64,000 bases of DNA from Roseobacter ponti. GTDB lineage: Bacteria > Pseudomonadota > Alphaproteobacteria > Rhodobacterales > Rhodobacteraceae. The translations under genes were made by a program, and so were the position numbers. The notes beneath the pieces were generated by a model, which was not told where the DNA came from, searched no databases, and saw nothing but the letters and a program-made list of their open reading frames with translations. Positions 55,668 to 64,000 of the stretch are shown here, piece by piece. Every line of letters starts with the position of its first letter. Position 1 is the stretch's first letter. Location: contig NZ_CP048788.1 in the NCBI RefSeq assembly GCF_012932215.1, forward strand, positions 1,426,001-1,490,000, written 5' to 3'.

Positions 55668-56842
55668 TATGCGGCGGCAAGTGTTTCCGCATGGGCACAG
55701 AGCCTGCGCAGCGCGGTGACAAAGACGTCATCGGCCACCGTCATCGCAACCCGGATATGGCCTGAGGCGGCCTCGCCAAAGCTTTCGCCCGGCATGACGG
55801 CGATCCGGTGTGTGTCGAGCAGATCATTGGCAAAGCCTTCCCCGGAAAGCCCCGTCGCCCGCACATCCAGCATCAGATACATCGCCCCCTGGGCGGGCAC
55901 CATCGCAACGGCATTCTGACCGGCCAGCACGTCATGCGCCAGTTGCCGGCGGCGGCGGAAGGGCTCTGAGATCTCCGCCTCAAACGCCTCTCCCTGGCGC
56001 AGCGCAAAGAGGCCCGCGAGCTGAATAAACCCCGGCACGCCATAGGTGATATTGGTCGCCAGACTGATCAGATCGGTGATCGCCTCTTCGGGCCCCACAA
56101 GCCAGCCACAGCGTGATCCGGTCATGGCGTGTGATTTTGACAGCGATCCGACAACCAGCGTGCGCTCTGCCATACCAGGCAGGCTGCGCGGGCTGATATG
56201 CGCACCCTCCCAGACCTGGGTGTCATAGACCTCGTCCGAGATCAGCCACAGGTCGTGATCGGTGCAGACCTGTGCGATACCCTCAAGTGTGGTCCTTGAA
56301 TACACCACGCCGGTAGGGTTGTTGGGGCTGTTGATCAGCAGCGATTTTGCCCCGGGAGCTCTGGCGGCGATGGCCTCTGCGCGGGGCTGAAACGCATCCG
56401 CGGCACGGGCCCCGATGCTCACCGGCGTCGCACCGGCGGCGCGCACCGTATAGGGATAGGTGGCATAAAACGGGTCGATGATAAGCCCGGTGTCGCCGGC
56501 ATCGAGCGCTGCGATATGCGCCGAATAAAGCGCGGACTGTCCGCCCGGCGTGATCAGCACATTGGCGGATGTGGTCGGCACGCCGGTGCGCGCGCTCACG
56601 CGGGCGGCCACCGCTTCGCGCAGCGCCTCAATACCCGGCACCGCGGCATACCCGGTGTTTCCGGCAAGGGCCGTGTCATACATTTCGCGCAGGACCGGGG
56701 CGGCGGTGCCGATGTCATGCTCGCCGATGGTCAGTTCGGTCACGTCCTCGCCTGCGGCTATCATCTTCCGGGCTTTGAGAAAAACGTCCCACCCGTCTGA
56801 TCCGCCACCGTTGATGCCGCGCAGGCGCTGTGAAAGCTGCAT
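55667..56842 (-). CDS. PLP-dependent aminotransferase, class I/II
   Basis: 391 residues, fold type I. PLP lysine in VGSLSKSHAMTGSRCGWLVG (about residue 234), SDEVYDTQVW with the aspartate, NSPNNPTGVVYSRT with the asparagine, and the C-terminal GHIRVAMTVADD with the substrate arginine. The N-terminal GGGSDGWDVFLKARKM and TIGEHDIGTAAPVL blocks resemble arginine--pyruvate or aspartate-type transaminases, but the substrate cannot be fixed. The start at 56842 has GGAG nine bases upstream. Convergent with the barrel gene and divergent from cysS. Confidence 0.85.
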   Translation of the reverse strand: MQLSQRLRGINGGGSDGWDVFLKARKMIAAGEDVTELTIGEHDIGTAAPVLREMYDTALAGNTGYAAVPGIEALREAVAARVSARTGVPTTSANVLITPGGQSALYSAHIAALDAGDTGLIIDPFYATYPYTVRAAGATPVSIGARAADAFQPRAEAIAARAPGAKSLLINSPNNPTGVVYSRTTLEGIAQVCTDHDLWLISDEVYDTQVWEGAHISPRSLPGMAERTLVVGSLSKSHAMTGSRCGWLVGPEEAITDLISLATNITYGVPGFIQLAGLFALRQGEAFEAEISEPFRRRRQLAHDVLAGQNAVAMVPAQGAMYLMLDVRATGLSGEGFANDLLDTHRIAVMPGESFGEAASGHIRVAMTVADDVFVTALRRLCAHAETLAAA

Positions 56843-57065
56843 GTCATGTCTCCGCTGGAATGCCCGCGCAGGGGCGCAGAGGCAGTATGATTCGTCAATT
56901 GTTCTTGACCGCTGCGGGGGTGCCGGGCTAGTCAGTCTCCATGACCGCCACTGCACTCATTTGCTGTATTATTATCTGAACGCAGATCTGCGGGCAGTTT
57001 TCGGTCGTTTTCATTCTGACACATGATTGCTATGCCCGCGCTGACGCCGCGCAAGGACGCATGCC

Positions 57066-58550
57066 ATGACGACACTTACGCTCTACAATACCCGCACCCG
57101 GGCCAAAGAGGCCTTTCAGCCGATCAATCCGGAAAACGTGCGCATGTATGTCTGCGGGCCGACCGTATATGACCGCGCGCACCTGGGCAACGCGCGTCCG
57201 GTGATTGTATTCGACGTGTTATTTCGCCTGCTGCGGCATGTGTACGGGCCGGAGCATGTGACCTATGTGCGCAATTTCACGGATGTGGATGACAAGATCA
57301 ACGCCGAGGCGCAGCGTCGAAAAGATGCCGGCGCGCCCGGAACCCTGGAAGAGCTGATCCGCGAGCGTTCGGATGAGACGATCGCCTGGTATCTGGAGGA
57401 CACAAAAGCCCTCGGCACGCTGGAGCCTGATCACATGCCGCGCGCCACGGAATATATCGCGCAGATGGTCGCGATGATCGAAACGCTCATCGCGCAGGGC
57501 CATGCCTATGTCGCCGAGGGGCATGTGCTTTTTGCCGTCGACAGCTGGAAAGAAGACTATGGCCGGCTCTCGGGCCGGTCGGTTGATGACATGATCGCCG
57601 GCGCGCGGGTCGAGGTCGCGCCTTACAAGCGCAACCCGATGGATTTCGTGCTCTGGAAGCCCTCGGGCGAGGATCTGCCGGGGTGGGACAGCCCCTGGAG
57701 CAGGGGGCGGCCAGGCTGGCACATCGAATGCTCCGCCATGGCAAAGGAACTGCTGGGCGACACCTTCGACATTCACGGCGGCGGCAATGATCTGATGTTC
57801 CCGCACCATGAAAACGAGATCGCCCAGAGCTGCTGCGCCAATGAGACCGAAGCGATGGCCAATGTGTGGATGCACAACGAAATGCTCCAGGTCGAGGGCA
57901 GGAAGATGTCCAAATCTCTGGGCAATTTTTTCACGGTACGCGATCTGCTGGATCAGGGGGTGCCGGGCGAGGTGATCCGCTTTGTGATGCTCTCCACCCA
58001 TTACCGCAAACCGATGGACTGGACGGAGAAAAAGCGGGCGGAGGCGGAAAAGACGCTGCGCCGGTGGCGGGGTCTTGCAGCGGACATCGAGCCCGCTGCA
58101 AGCCCGGCGCCCGCGGTGATCGATGCGCTCAGTGACGATCTGAATGTGCCGGGCGCGATTGCGGCGTTGCACGGGATGGCAAGAGAGATCGAGAGCCGGC
58201 GGCGGGACGAGGTGCCAACAGGTGCGGTTGCCACTTTTGTCGCGTCGGCGCAGGTGCTGGGGCTCCTGGAGAAGAGCGCTGTGATGGGTGGATGGGCGCA
58301 GACAAAACTGGAGACACCGCAGGATGGTATCTTGATAGTTGCGGACATTCGCGTGACGCAGTCATTAGATGGGATCCGTCGACTAGCAAAAGTTTGGCGC
58401 GAGATGCGATCCAATAAGGACTTTCTGTCCGCAGACGATCTGAAAATACGACTTGCAGAACACGGAGTTGAACTAAAAGCGACTACTGAGGGTGTTGAAG
58501 TATTTGTCGCGCGGCCTTTTGATCCTGCCGCTCTGGAGGCGTTGAGATGA
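57066..58550 (+). CDS. cysS: Cysteine--tRNA ligase
   Basis: Class I synthetase of 494 residues. Zn-binding Cys30 and the HIGH-type motif are in [19 protein letters not shown]; zinc His/Cys appear again in [10 protein letters not shown] and [11 protein letters not shown]; the KMSKS motif is [10 protein letters not shown]. The C-terminal part (about residues 418-485; 58318-58520) is visibly AT-richer, with codons such as TTA, CTA and AAA that are rare in the rest of the gene, yet its protein pattern ([23 protein letters not shown]) is normal for the family. This suggests replacement of the 3' end by recombination. Divergent from the aminotransferase. Confidence 0.95.
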   Translation: MTTLTLYNTRTRAKEAFQPINPENVRMYVCGPTVYDRAHLGNARPVIVFDVLFRLLRHVYGPEHVTYVRNFTDVDDKINAEAQRRKDAGAPGTLEELIRERSDETIAWYLEDTKALGTLEPDHMPRATEYIAQMVAMIETLIAQGHAYVAEGHVLFAVDSWKEDYGRLSGRSVDDMIAGARVEVAPYKRNPMDFVLWKPSGEDLPGWDSPWSRGRPGWHIECSAMAKELLGDTFDIHGGGNDLMFPHHENEIAQSCCANETEAMANVWMHNEMLQVEGRKMSKSLGNFFTVRDLLDQGVPGEVIRFVMLSTHYRKPMDWTEKKRAEAEKTLRRWRGLAADIEPAASPAPAVIDALSDDLNVPGAIAALHGMAREIESRRRDEVPTGAVATFVASAQVLGLLEKSAVMGGWAQTKLETPQDGILIVADIRVTQSLDGIRRLAKVWREMRSNKDFLSADDLKIRLAEHGVELKATTEGVEVFVARPFDPAALEALR

Positions 58551-58762
58551 CCGGACGCGGATACAGGGACATATCTGCGCGACGGGTGGCGGGGACGCCC
58601 CTTCATCCTTCACCGGCGCGCACCTCGCGGCGGCGGTTGTCCGGCCACGGGGCGGGCGGTGGCGGCCTGAGCACCAACCGGCCTGCATTGCGTGCCGCTG
58701 CAAATCCCGAGGGAGCCCTGCACATGCAGCGCGGCTGCCGATGCACAGTCCCGGTGCACGGA

Positions 58763-58795
58763 TGTCATACGCCTGTCATACGCAGATCATACGCC
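58763..58795. repeat. Three tandem 11-bp repeats upstream of cimA
   Basis: TGTCATACGCC, TGTCATACGCA and GATCATACGCC in direct tandem, period 11 bp (one helical turn), ending 23 bp before the cimA ATG. An iteron-like or operator-like array; no known factor recognised. Confidence 0.6.
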
Positions 58796-58818
58796 CGTTT
58801 TCCCGCCGGAGCCCCGAC

Positions 58819-60441
58819 ATGACCCGTGAACGGCTTTACCTTTATGACACCACTCTGCGCGACGGGCAGCAGACCCAGGGCGTGCAGTTTTCCACCGAGG
58901 AAAAGCGCACCATCGCCTGCGCGCTGGATGCGCTTGGTGTGGATTACATCGAGGGCGGCTGGCCGGGTGCCAACCCGACCGACAGCGCGTTCTTTGACGC
59001 AGCACCTGAGACACGTGCGCGGATGACGGCCTTTGGCATGACCAAACGCACCGGCGTCTCCGCCGACAACGACGACGTGCTGGCCGCCGTGATGAATGCG
59101 GGCACGACCGCCGTTTGTCTCGTGGGCAAGACCCATGATTTCCACGTGCGCACAGCGCTGGGTATCGAACTCTCTGATAACACGGACAATATTTCGAAAT
59201 CTATTGCCCATATCACCTCACGCAAACGCGAGGCGATTTTTGATGCGGAGCACTTTTTTGACGGCTGGAAAGCCAATCCGGAATACGCACACGAAGCGCT
59301 GCGGGCGGCATATGATGCCGGCGCGCGCTGGATCGTGCTCTGCGACACCAACGGCGGCACGCTGCCCGGTGAGGTGGGCCGGATCACGGCAGAGGTGATC
59401 GCGGCGGGCATCCCCGGCGACCGGCTCGGCATACATACCCACAACGATACCGAAAACGCGGTGGCCTGCACGCTGGCTGCGGTTGATGCCGGCGCGCGAC
59501 AGATCCAGGGCACGCTCAACGGTCTGGGCGAGCGCTGCGGCAATGCCAACCTCACGGCACTGATCCCGGTGCTGCTGCTCAAGGAACCCTACGCCAGTCG
59601 CTTTGAGACAGGCGTCAGTGAAGAGGCCCTGAAGACCCTGACGCGCACGTCGCGGATGCTTGATGAGATTCTCAACCGGGTGCCGCGCGCGCAGTCTGCT
59701 TTTGTCGGCGCCTCGGCCTTTGCCCATAAGGCGGGGCTGCATGCGTCCGCGATCGTCAAAGACCCCACGACATATGAGCATATTGACCCGGCAGAGGTCG
59801 GCAATGCACGGATTATTCCGATGTCCAACCAGGCCGGGCAGTCAAACCTGCGCCGTCGCCTCGAAGCGGCCGGCCTGAAGGTGGAGAAAGGCGACCCCGC
59901 GCTCGGGCTGATCCTCGACACGATCAAGGCGCGTGAGGCCGAAGGCTATTCCTATGACACGGCACAGGCGAGCTTTGAGCTGCTGGCGCGCAGCGCGCTT
60001 GGCCGGATGCCGGAGTTTTTCGAAGTGAAACGCTACCGGGTCACGGTGGAGCGACGCAAAAACAAATATGATAAGATGATCAGCCTCTCGGAGGCTGTTG
60101 TCGTGGTCAAAGTGGATGGTGAAAAGAAGCTTTCGGTCTCGGAATCCATGGATGAAACCGGCAGCGACCGGGGCCCTGTTAACGCGCTTGCCAAAGCGCT
60201 GGCCAAGGATCTGGGGCCTTATCAGTCGATCATCGACGACATGCGGCTGGTGGATTTCAAGGTGCGGATCACCCAGGGCGGCACCGAGGCCGTGACCCGC
60301 GTCATTATCGACAGCGAAGACGGGCAGGGCCACCGCTGGTCCACTGTGGGCGTTTCGGCCAACATCGTCGATGCCTCCTTTGAGGCGCTGCTTGATGCGA
60401 TCCGCTGGAAAATCCTGCGCGACCGGGGGCCTGTCGCGTGA
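58819..60441 (+). CDS. cimA: Citramalate synthase
   Basis: Condenses pyruvate and acetyl-CoA to (R)-citramalate, the threonine-independent entry to isoleucine. 540 residues, the length of CimA with a C-terminal allosteric domain. DRE-TIM barrel: LYDTTLRDGQQTQGVQFS at the start, HTHNDTENAVACTLAAVDAG with the metal histidines, GTLNGLGERCGNANL; the C-terminal LeuA-dimer-type domain begins with FEVKRYRVTVER. The start 58819 fits the family; 26 earlier codons in frame do not. The GTG of the next gene overlaps the stop. An isopropylmalate-synthase-like role is the alternative; the GERCGNAN form favours citramalate synthase. Confidence 0.9.
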   Translation: MTRERLYLYDTTLRDGQQTQGVQFSTEEKRTIACALDALGVDYIEGGWPGANPTDSAFFDAAPETRARMTAFGMTKRTGVSADNDDVLAAVMNAGTTAVCLVGKTHDFHVRTALGIELSDNTDNISKSIAHITSRKREAIFDAEHFFDGWKANPEYAHEALRAAYDAGARWIVLCDTNGGTLPGEVGRITAEVIAAGIPGDRLGIHTHNDTENAVACTLAAVDAGARQIQGTLNGLGERCGNANLTALIPVLLLKEPYASRFETGVSEEALKTLTRTSRMLDEILNRVPRAQSAFVGASAFAHKAGLHASAIVKDPTTYEHIDPAEVGNARIIPMSNQAGQSNLRRRLEAAGLKVEKGDPALGLILDTIKAREAEGYSYDTAQASFELLARSALGRMPEFFEVKRYRVTVERRKNKYDKMISLSEAVVVVKVDGEKKLSVSESMDETGSDRGPVNALAKALAKDLGPYQSIIDDMRLVDFKVRITQGGTEAVTRVIIDSEDGQGHRWSTVGVSANIVDASFEALLDAIRWKILRDRGPVA

Positions 60442-61160
60442 GCCATCCATACTGGCAGGCGTTTTTTGAGCTGCACCGGGATCTGCCGCGGGAGGGACCG
60501 GGGTGTCCGGAAGATGTCGCCTGGGCAGGAGATGTGGTGCGCCTGAAACCGGATGCGCGCATTTGCGATGCGGCCTGCGGACCGGGCGCTGACATCGCGT
60601 CACTGCTTGCTGCCGCACCGGAAGGTCGTGTGACGGCGATGGACAAAACACCTGATTTTGCCGAAGTCGCCGCGCGGCGTTTTGCCGGCAATCCGCAGGT
60701 GACAGCAGGGCAGGGCGATATGGCAGAGATCACCGGGCCCTTTGATCTGATCTGGTGCGCCGGGGCCCTTTATTTTCTGGGTATCACGCCAGGATTGACC
60801 CTCTGGCGTGATGCGCTGGCACCCGGCGGGGCGGTGGTTTTCTCCGAGCCCTGCTGGTTCACTGACGACCGGCCACAGGCGGCTCGTGACGCCTGGGCGG
60901 AATACCCGCAGATGACGGATGAAGCGGGCATCCGCGAACAGGCAGAGGCCGCCGGGTATCAGGTTCTCGCCACACGCCGGGTGCCGGATCACGCATGGGA
61001 AGCCTATTACACGCCGCTTGATCCGCGCATCGCAGAGTTGCGCCCCGGAGCCGGCGAGGCGCTGAGCGGCGTTCTTGAAGAGGCCATAGCCGAGGCTGCA
61101 GCATGGCGTGCGCACCGGGACGTTTTCGGCTATCTTCTCTGCGCTGTCCGCAAAAGGTGA
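60438..61160 (+). CDS. SAM-dependent methyltransferase, class I
   Basis: 240 residues. SAM motif I is ICDAACGPGADIASLL (about 43-58), acidic residue in VTAMDKTP, motif II/III FDLIWCAGALYFLG and LAPGGAVVFSEPCWF. Substrate unknown; it resembles small-molecule methyltransferases of the UbiE/Methyltransf_25 type. GTG start at 60438 overlaps the cimA stop as GTGA, so translation is coupled. Its own stop also overlaps the next gene's likely GTG start, giving a three-gene coupled unit. Confidence 0.82.
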   Translation: MSHPYWQAFFELHRDLPREGPGCPEDVAWAGDVVRLKPDARICDAACGPGADIASLLAAAPEGRVTAMDKTPDFAEVAARRFAGNPQVTAGQGDMAEITGPFDLIWCAGALYFLGITPGLTLWRDALAPGGAVVFSEPCWFTDDRPQAARDAWAEYPQMTDEAGIREQAEAAGYQVLATRRVPDHAWEAYYTPLDPRIAELRPGAGEALSGVLEEAIAEAAAWRAHRDVFGYLLCAVRKR

Positions 61161-61924
61161 CTTTCGACGCCGATCTCACGGCCTGTGCGGCGCTTGTTGA
61201 AAAAGCTGATCCGGAAAGGTTTGCCGCAACGATGGTCAGCCCGCCGGCTGCCCGGCCCGCGCTGTTCGCGCTTTATGCCTTTAACGTCGAGGTCTCGCGG
61301 GCGCCCTGGGTGACGGCTGAGCCGATGATCGCTGAGATGCGGCTGCAGTGGTGGCGCGATGCGCTGGAAGAAATTGCCGGTGGCGGTCCTGTGCGCCGGC
61401 ACGAGGTTGTCACCCCGCTGAGCAGAATACTTGATGCGCAGGGGGCAGGGATCCTCGATCAGCTGGTGGCGGCGCGCCGCTGGGACATCGGGAAAGACGC
61501 GTTTGAAGATGCAGCCCAGATGGCGGAATATCTCGATCGCACCGCAGCCGGGCTGATGTGGGTTGCGGCCCGCGCGCTTTGCCCTGACATCGCTGGCGAT
61601 GCTGCAGCGCAGGCGCGGGTGCGGCGTCCCGGCCGTGCAGCAGGCCTCGCCCGTTTTCTCCGCGCGGTGCCCGCGCTTGAGGCCGCTGGCCGGATCCCGA
61701 TGGTGGATGGCCGCCCGGAGGCAATCGCCGCGCTGGCCACAGAAGCGCTGGCTGGCAGCAGACGCCCCGGCGGTCTGCCCCGCGCTGCACGACCTGCGAT
61801 GACCGAAGCTTTTGCCGCGCGGGATATCCTCACACAGGCCGCGCGCGATCCGGTTCGGGTGGCCGAGGGAACGCTGGCTCTCAGCCCGCTGAAACGCAGT
61901 TTTCGCCTCTGGCAGTGGTCCTGA
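61157..61924 (+). CDS. Squalene/phytoene synthase-family protein
   Basis: 255 residues related to trans-isoprenyl diphosphate head-to-head synthases and the NDUFAF6 assembly-factor branch. Visible: ALVEKADPERFAATMVSPP, PALFALYAFNVEVSRAPWVT, and EMRLQWWRDALEEIAGG with the helix that normally bears DxxxD. The Asp-rich motifs of true phytoene synthases are weakened, so an assembly role (complex I in mitochondria) or another prenyl substrate is possible. The GTG at 61157 overlaps the methyltransferase stop (GTGA); an upstream in-frame ATG at 61103 is the alternative start. Confidence 0.78.
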   Translation: MTFDADLTACAALVEKADPERFAATMVSPPAARPALFALYAFNVEVSRAPWVTAEPMIAEMRLQWWRDALEEIAGGGPVRRHEVVTPLSRILDAQGAGILDQLVAARRWDIGKDAFEDAAQMAEYLDRTAAGLMWVAARALCPDIAGDAAAQARVRRPGRAAGLARFLRAVPALEAAGRIPMVDGRPEAIAALATEALAGSRRPGGLPRAARPAMTEAFAARDILTQAARDPVRVAEGTLALSPLKRSFRLWQWS

Positions 61925-61983
61925 AATTCACCGGTTACCCAGCGCCGGGGGAGGCCAGCAGTCACGACGGAAGGAGCGCGCCC

Positions 61984-63195
61984 CTAAACCGTCCGGCGCC
62001 CGGGGCGGAACATGAGCCAGATCAGAGCCGAGCCGGCCAGAGCCAGAAACGGTATCATCGCCAGATTGACCGCAGCCCAGCCTTCTTCGGGTGTCCCGCC
62101 GGAGCAGTTCATCAGCCCGCCCGAGGACAGGGACGCAAGCGTGACACCGCCAAATACGATAAAGTCGTTTATCCCCTGCATGCGCCCGCGCTCTTCCGGG
62201 GTGTGCTCGCCGGCGAGCATCGTCGTGGCTCCGATGAACCCGAAATTCCAGCCGAGCCCGAGCAGAATGAGCGCAACAAAGAAATTCTCCAGCGCAACAC
62301 CGGAGAGGGCCACAAGACCCGCACCCGCCAGGATCACCAGACCCGTCGCCATGATCCGCTGGGTGCCGAACCGTGCAATCAGATGGCCGGTAAAGAACGA
62401 GGGCACATACATCGCCAGAACGTGGGCGCTGACAATATCGGCCGCATGGGCCTTGTCATAACCGCAGCCGACCACCGCGAGCGGTGTCGATGTCATCACC
62501 AGATTCATCAGCGCATAGGTGACGGTGGCGCAGATGACGGCCACCGCGATGCGCGGCGTGCGCAACAGTTCGAGGCGGCTGCGCCCGCGCGGAGCATCCT
62601 TCTCAGGCGGGGCAGGCTTTGGGATGTCCAGAAACAGGAACAGAGCCGAGCCCGCGATGTTCAGCGCGATTACAGCGATATAGGTCCCGGTAAAGGGGAT
62701 CACCCAGGCATCCGCCGTCAGTTTGACGATCTGCGGGCCGATAATCGCAGAGGCGAGGCCACCGGCCATTACGTAGGAAATCGCGCGGGGGCGGTAGGTG
62801 TCCGAGGCCATATCCGCCGCCGCAAAGCGGTAAAACCCGTGTGCCGAGAAATAAATGCCGGTGATCAGGCTTCCTGCGAGCAGCAGGGGAAAGGACGCGG
62901 TATACAGCCCCCAGGCGCCCACGGCACCACCGATTGCGCCCCCAGCAGCGCCCACGAAAAACCCGGCCCGCCGCCCGAACCGCTGCATGATGGCCGAGAC
63001 CGGATTGGCGGCCAGCATCGAGCCCAGAACGATCAGCGTGATCGGCAGGGTGGCAAAACAGATGTTGGATGCCAGCGACTGGCCTGCGAGGCCGCCAACC
63101 ACGAAAAGCATCGGCATCTGAGCCCCCAGGATCGCCTGAGCAAGCACCAGTACCACGACATTGCGCTTTGCACGGCTGTCCTGAGCGATTTCCAT
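61984..63195 (-). CDS. Major facilitator superfamily transporter
   Basis: 403 residues with about twelve hydrophobic segments in two halves (1-190 and 215-403) around a charged loop (PKPAPPEKDAPRGRSR). The first cytoplasmic loop carries SAIMQRFGRRAGFF, a form of the MFS motif A, and the second half has GHLIARFGTQRIMATG. No close drug- or sugar-transporter hallmark is visible, so substrate is unknown. AGGGG lies before ATG 63195. Divergent from cobK. Confidence 0.88.
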   Translation of the reverse strand: MEIAQDSRAKRNVVVLVLAQAILGAQMPMLFVVGGLAGQSLASNICFATLPITLIVLGSMLAANPVSAIMQRFGRRAGFFVGAAGGAIGGAVGAWGLYTASFPLLLAGSLITGIYFSAHGFYRFAAADMASDTYRPRAISYVMAGGLASAIIGPQIVKLTADAWVIPFTGTYIAVIALNIAGSALFLFLDIPKPAPPEKDAPRGRSRLELLRTPRIAVAVICATVTYALMNLVMTSTPLAVVGCGYDKAHAADIVSAHVLAMYVPSFFTGHLIARFGTQRIMATGLVILAGAGLVALSGVALENFFVALILLGLGWNFGFIGATTMLAGEHTPEERGRMQGINDFIVFGGVTLASLSSGGLMNCSGGTPEEGWAAVNLAMIPFLALAGSALIWLMFRPGRRTV

Positions 63196-63272
63196 AAGCC
63201 CCTGACTATGCTGCGCACCGCGGCGTCGCAAGCCCCTTGTCTGTGCTGCATTTGAGGCTCACAGTGCGGCCC

Positions 63273-64000
63273 ATGAAGCACGGTGGCACGACCCTTGTTC
63301 TGGCAGGCGCGCGCGAGGCGCACGGGGTCGTGGCCGGGCTCGCTGAAAGCGGTGAAACGGTGATCGCAAGTCTGCCGGAACCCGAACGCGGGGTGCCACC
63401 ATTGCCGGTGTCTGTGCGGCAGGGCCGGTTTTCCGGTGAAGATGAGATGCGGGCCTGGATGGGCGCGCAGGATGTTCGCCGGGTTCTTGATGCCAGCCAT
63501 TCCTTTGATGATGATATCAGCAACATGGCCGCGGAGATCTGCCGCGCCGACGGTATGCCTTATCTGCGTATTCTGCGCGACGGCTGGATGCACACCGCCG
63601 CCGACCGCTGGAGCCGGTTTGCCACGATCTCTGAGGCCGTTCGCACCGTGCCGCAGGACGCGCGGATCTTCAGCAACACAGGGTTCGGCAGTCTGCGCCA
63701 TTACGCAGATTTTCCCGGGCAGCGGCTTTTTCTGCGCCAGACCGGACAGGCTGAGGCGACACCGCCATGGCCTTTCGTCACCATCGTCGCGGGACAGCCG
63801 CCGTTTTCCGAAGCGCAGGAGCGCGATCTTTTCACAGAACTGGCAATCACCGGGCTTATCTGCCGGGATGTGGGCGGGCCGGCCAGCTTTTCCAAACTGG
63901 CAGCGGCGCGCGCGCTGGGTCTGCCCGTCCTGATGATCAACCGTCCGGATCCGCCTCCGGACGTGACACTGGCCAGCACCGTGGCAGAGGCTCTGGCCTG
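63273..64000 (+). CDS. cobK: Precorrin-6A reductase, runs to window edge
   Basis: NAD(P)H-dependent reduction of precorrin-6A in corrin-ring synthesis. The frame from ATG 63273 begins MKHGGTTLVLAGAREAHGVV (nucleotide-binding start) and contains VLDASHSFDDDISNMAAEIC, PYLRILRDGW, VAGQPPFSEAQERDLFTELA and the CobK/CbiJ hallmark ITGLICRDVGGPASFSKLAAA, with LPVLMINRP near the end. 242 codons are open to the last base; the final two bases TG may begin the stop codon. ORF finders would miss it because it lacks a stop here. Links to the B12-dependent nrdJ in the same window. Confidence 0.9.
   Translation, partial: MKHGGTTLVLAGAREAHGVVAGLAESGETVIASLPEPERGVPPLPVSVRQGRFSGEDEMRAWMGAQDVRRVLDASHSFDDDISNMAAEICRADGMPYLRILRDGWMHTAADRWSRFATISEAVRTVPQDARIFSNTGFGSLRHYADFPGQRLFLRQTGQAEATPPWPFVTIVAGQPPFSEAQERDLFTELAITGLICRDVGGPASFSKLAAARALGLPVLMINRPDPPPDVTLASTVAEALA

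Noticed and set aside
58547-58822. 91-codon ORF overlapping the cysS stop as ATGA
   Set aside because: The overlap is tempting, but the product is an Arg/Gly/Pro-rich string crossing the tandem repeats and the cimA start, with no protein-like pattern.

Overview
The window looks like a chromosomal segment of a Rhodobacterales (Roseobacter-group) alphaproteobacterium. Support: high GC; a fused indolepyruvate ferredoxin oxidoreductase; an alphaproteobacterial SOS box (GTTC-N7-GTTC) upstream of lexA; a gene-transfer-agent-type endolysin/holin pair inside a cytochrome c maturation operon; a class II (B12-dependent) ribonucleotide reductase; a non-pyrrolysine MttB homologue; and two copies of an intergenic repeat that I recall from this order. 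I see no insertion sequence, integrase or CRISPR array. Most of the window is core metabolism.

Layout. 0-7 kb: pyrimidine genes (pyrE partial, pyrC), an alpha/beta-hydrolase-like protein, a MoxR-ATPase/VWA (CoxD/CoxE-like) pair and purL. 7-13 kb: an acidic secreted protein, a candidate small RNA, a LysR regulator and the large IorAB fusion. 13-20 kb: a rightward run of acyltransferase, murI, argC, ccmE, endolysin, holin, ccmF, ccmH and an enoyl-CoA hydratase. 20-24 kb: leftward gltA and gltX. 24-26 kb: comEC. 26-32 kb: a tightly overlapping leftward operon trpG-trpD-ung-trpC-moaC-moeA-lexA. 32-36 kb: a divergent polysaccharide deacetylase with a very long disordered linker, and a GGDEF-EAL protein with a PilJ-like sensor. 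36-44 kb: leftward fabI, lysE-like, gpt, aminotransferase, ppiD, trpE and an aspartoacylase-like gene. 44-46 kb: pdxH, a double cold-shock protein, a DUF192 protein and tRNA-Pro(TGG). 46.9-51.4 kb: nrdJ, an AT-richer unknown gene coupled to it, then about 300 nt of highly structured sequence ending in a strong terminator. 51.7-64 kb: PfpI-like protease/glyoxalase, EF-hand protein, MttB-like methyltransferase with a tiny upstream ORF, outer-membrane barrel, aminotransferase, cysS, cimA, methyltransferase, squalene/phytoene-synthase-like gene, MFS transporter and the start of cobK.

How genes work together: trpE and trpGDC supply tryptophan from two separate operons. ccmE, ccmF and ccmH load heme onto c-type cytochromes. 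The endolysin/holin pair between ccmE and ccmF probably lyses cells to release gene-transfer-agent particles, and comEC is the type of channel that recipients of such DNA use. nrdJ needs adenosylcobalamin, and cobK belongs to cobalamin synthesis.

The strongest unexplained signals are three pairs of the palindrome TTTGCAAA, each pair separated by exactly 14 bp, all within 4.9-14.8 kb and with no other exact copy in the window; and the unknown gene plus structured RNA downstream of nrdJ. Also notable are a candidate 80-nt anti-Shine-Dalgarno small RNA next to the LysR gene, NrdR-like boxes before nrdJ, and three 11-bp tandem repeats just before cimA.
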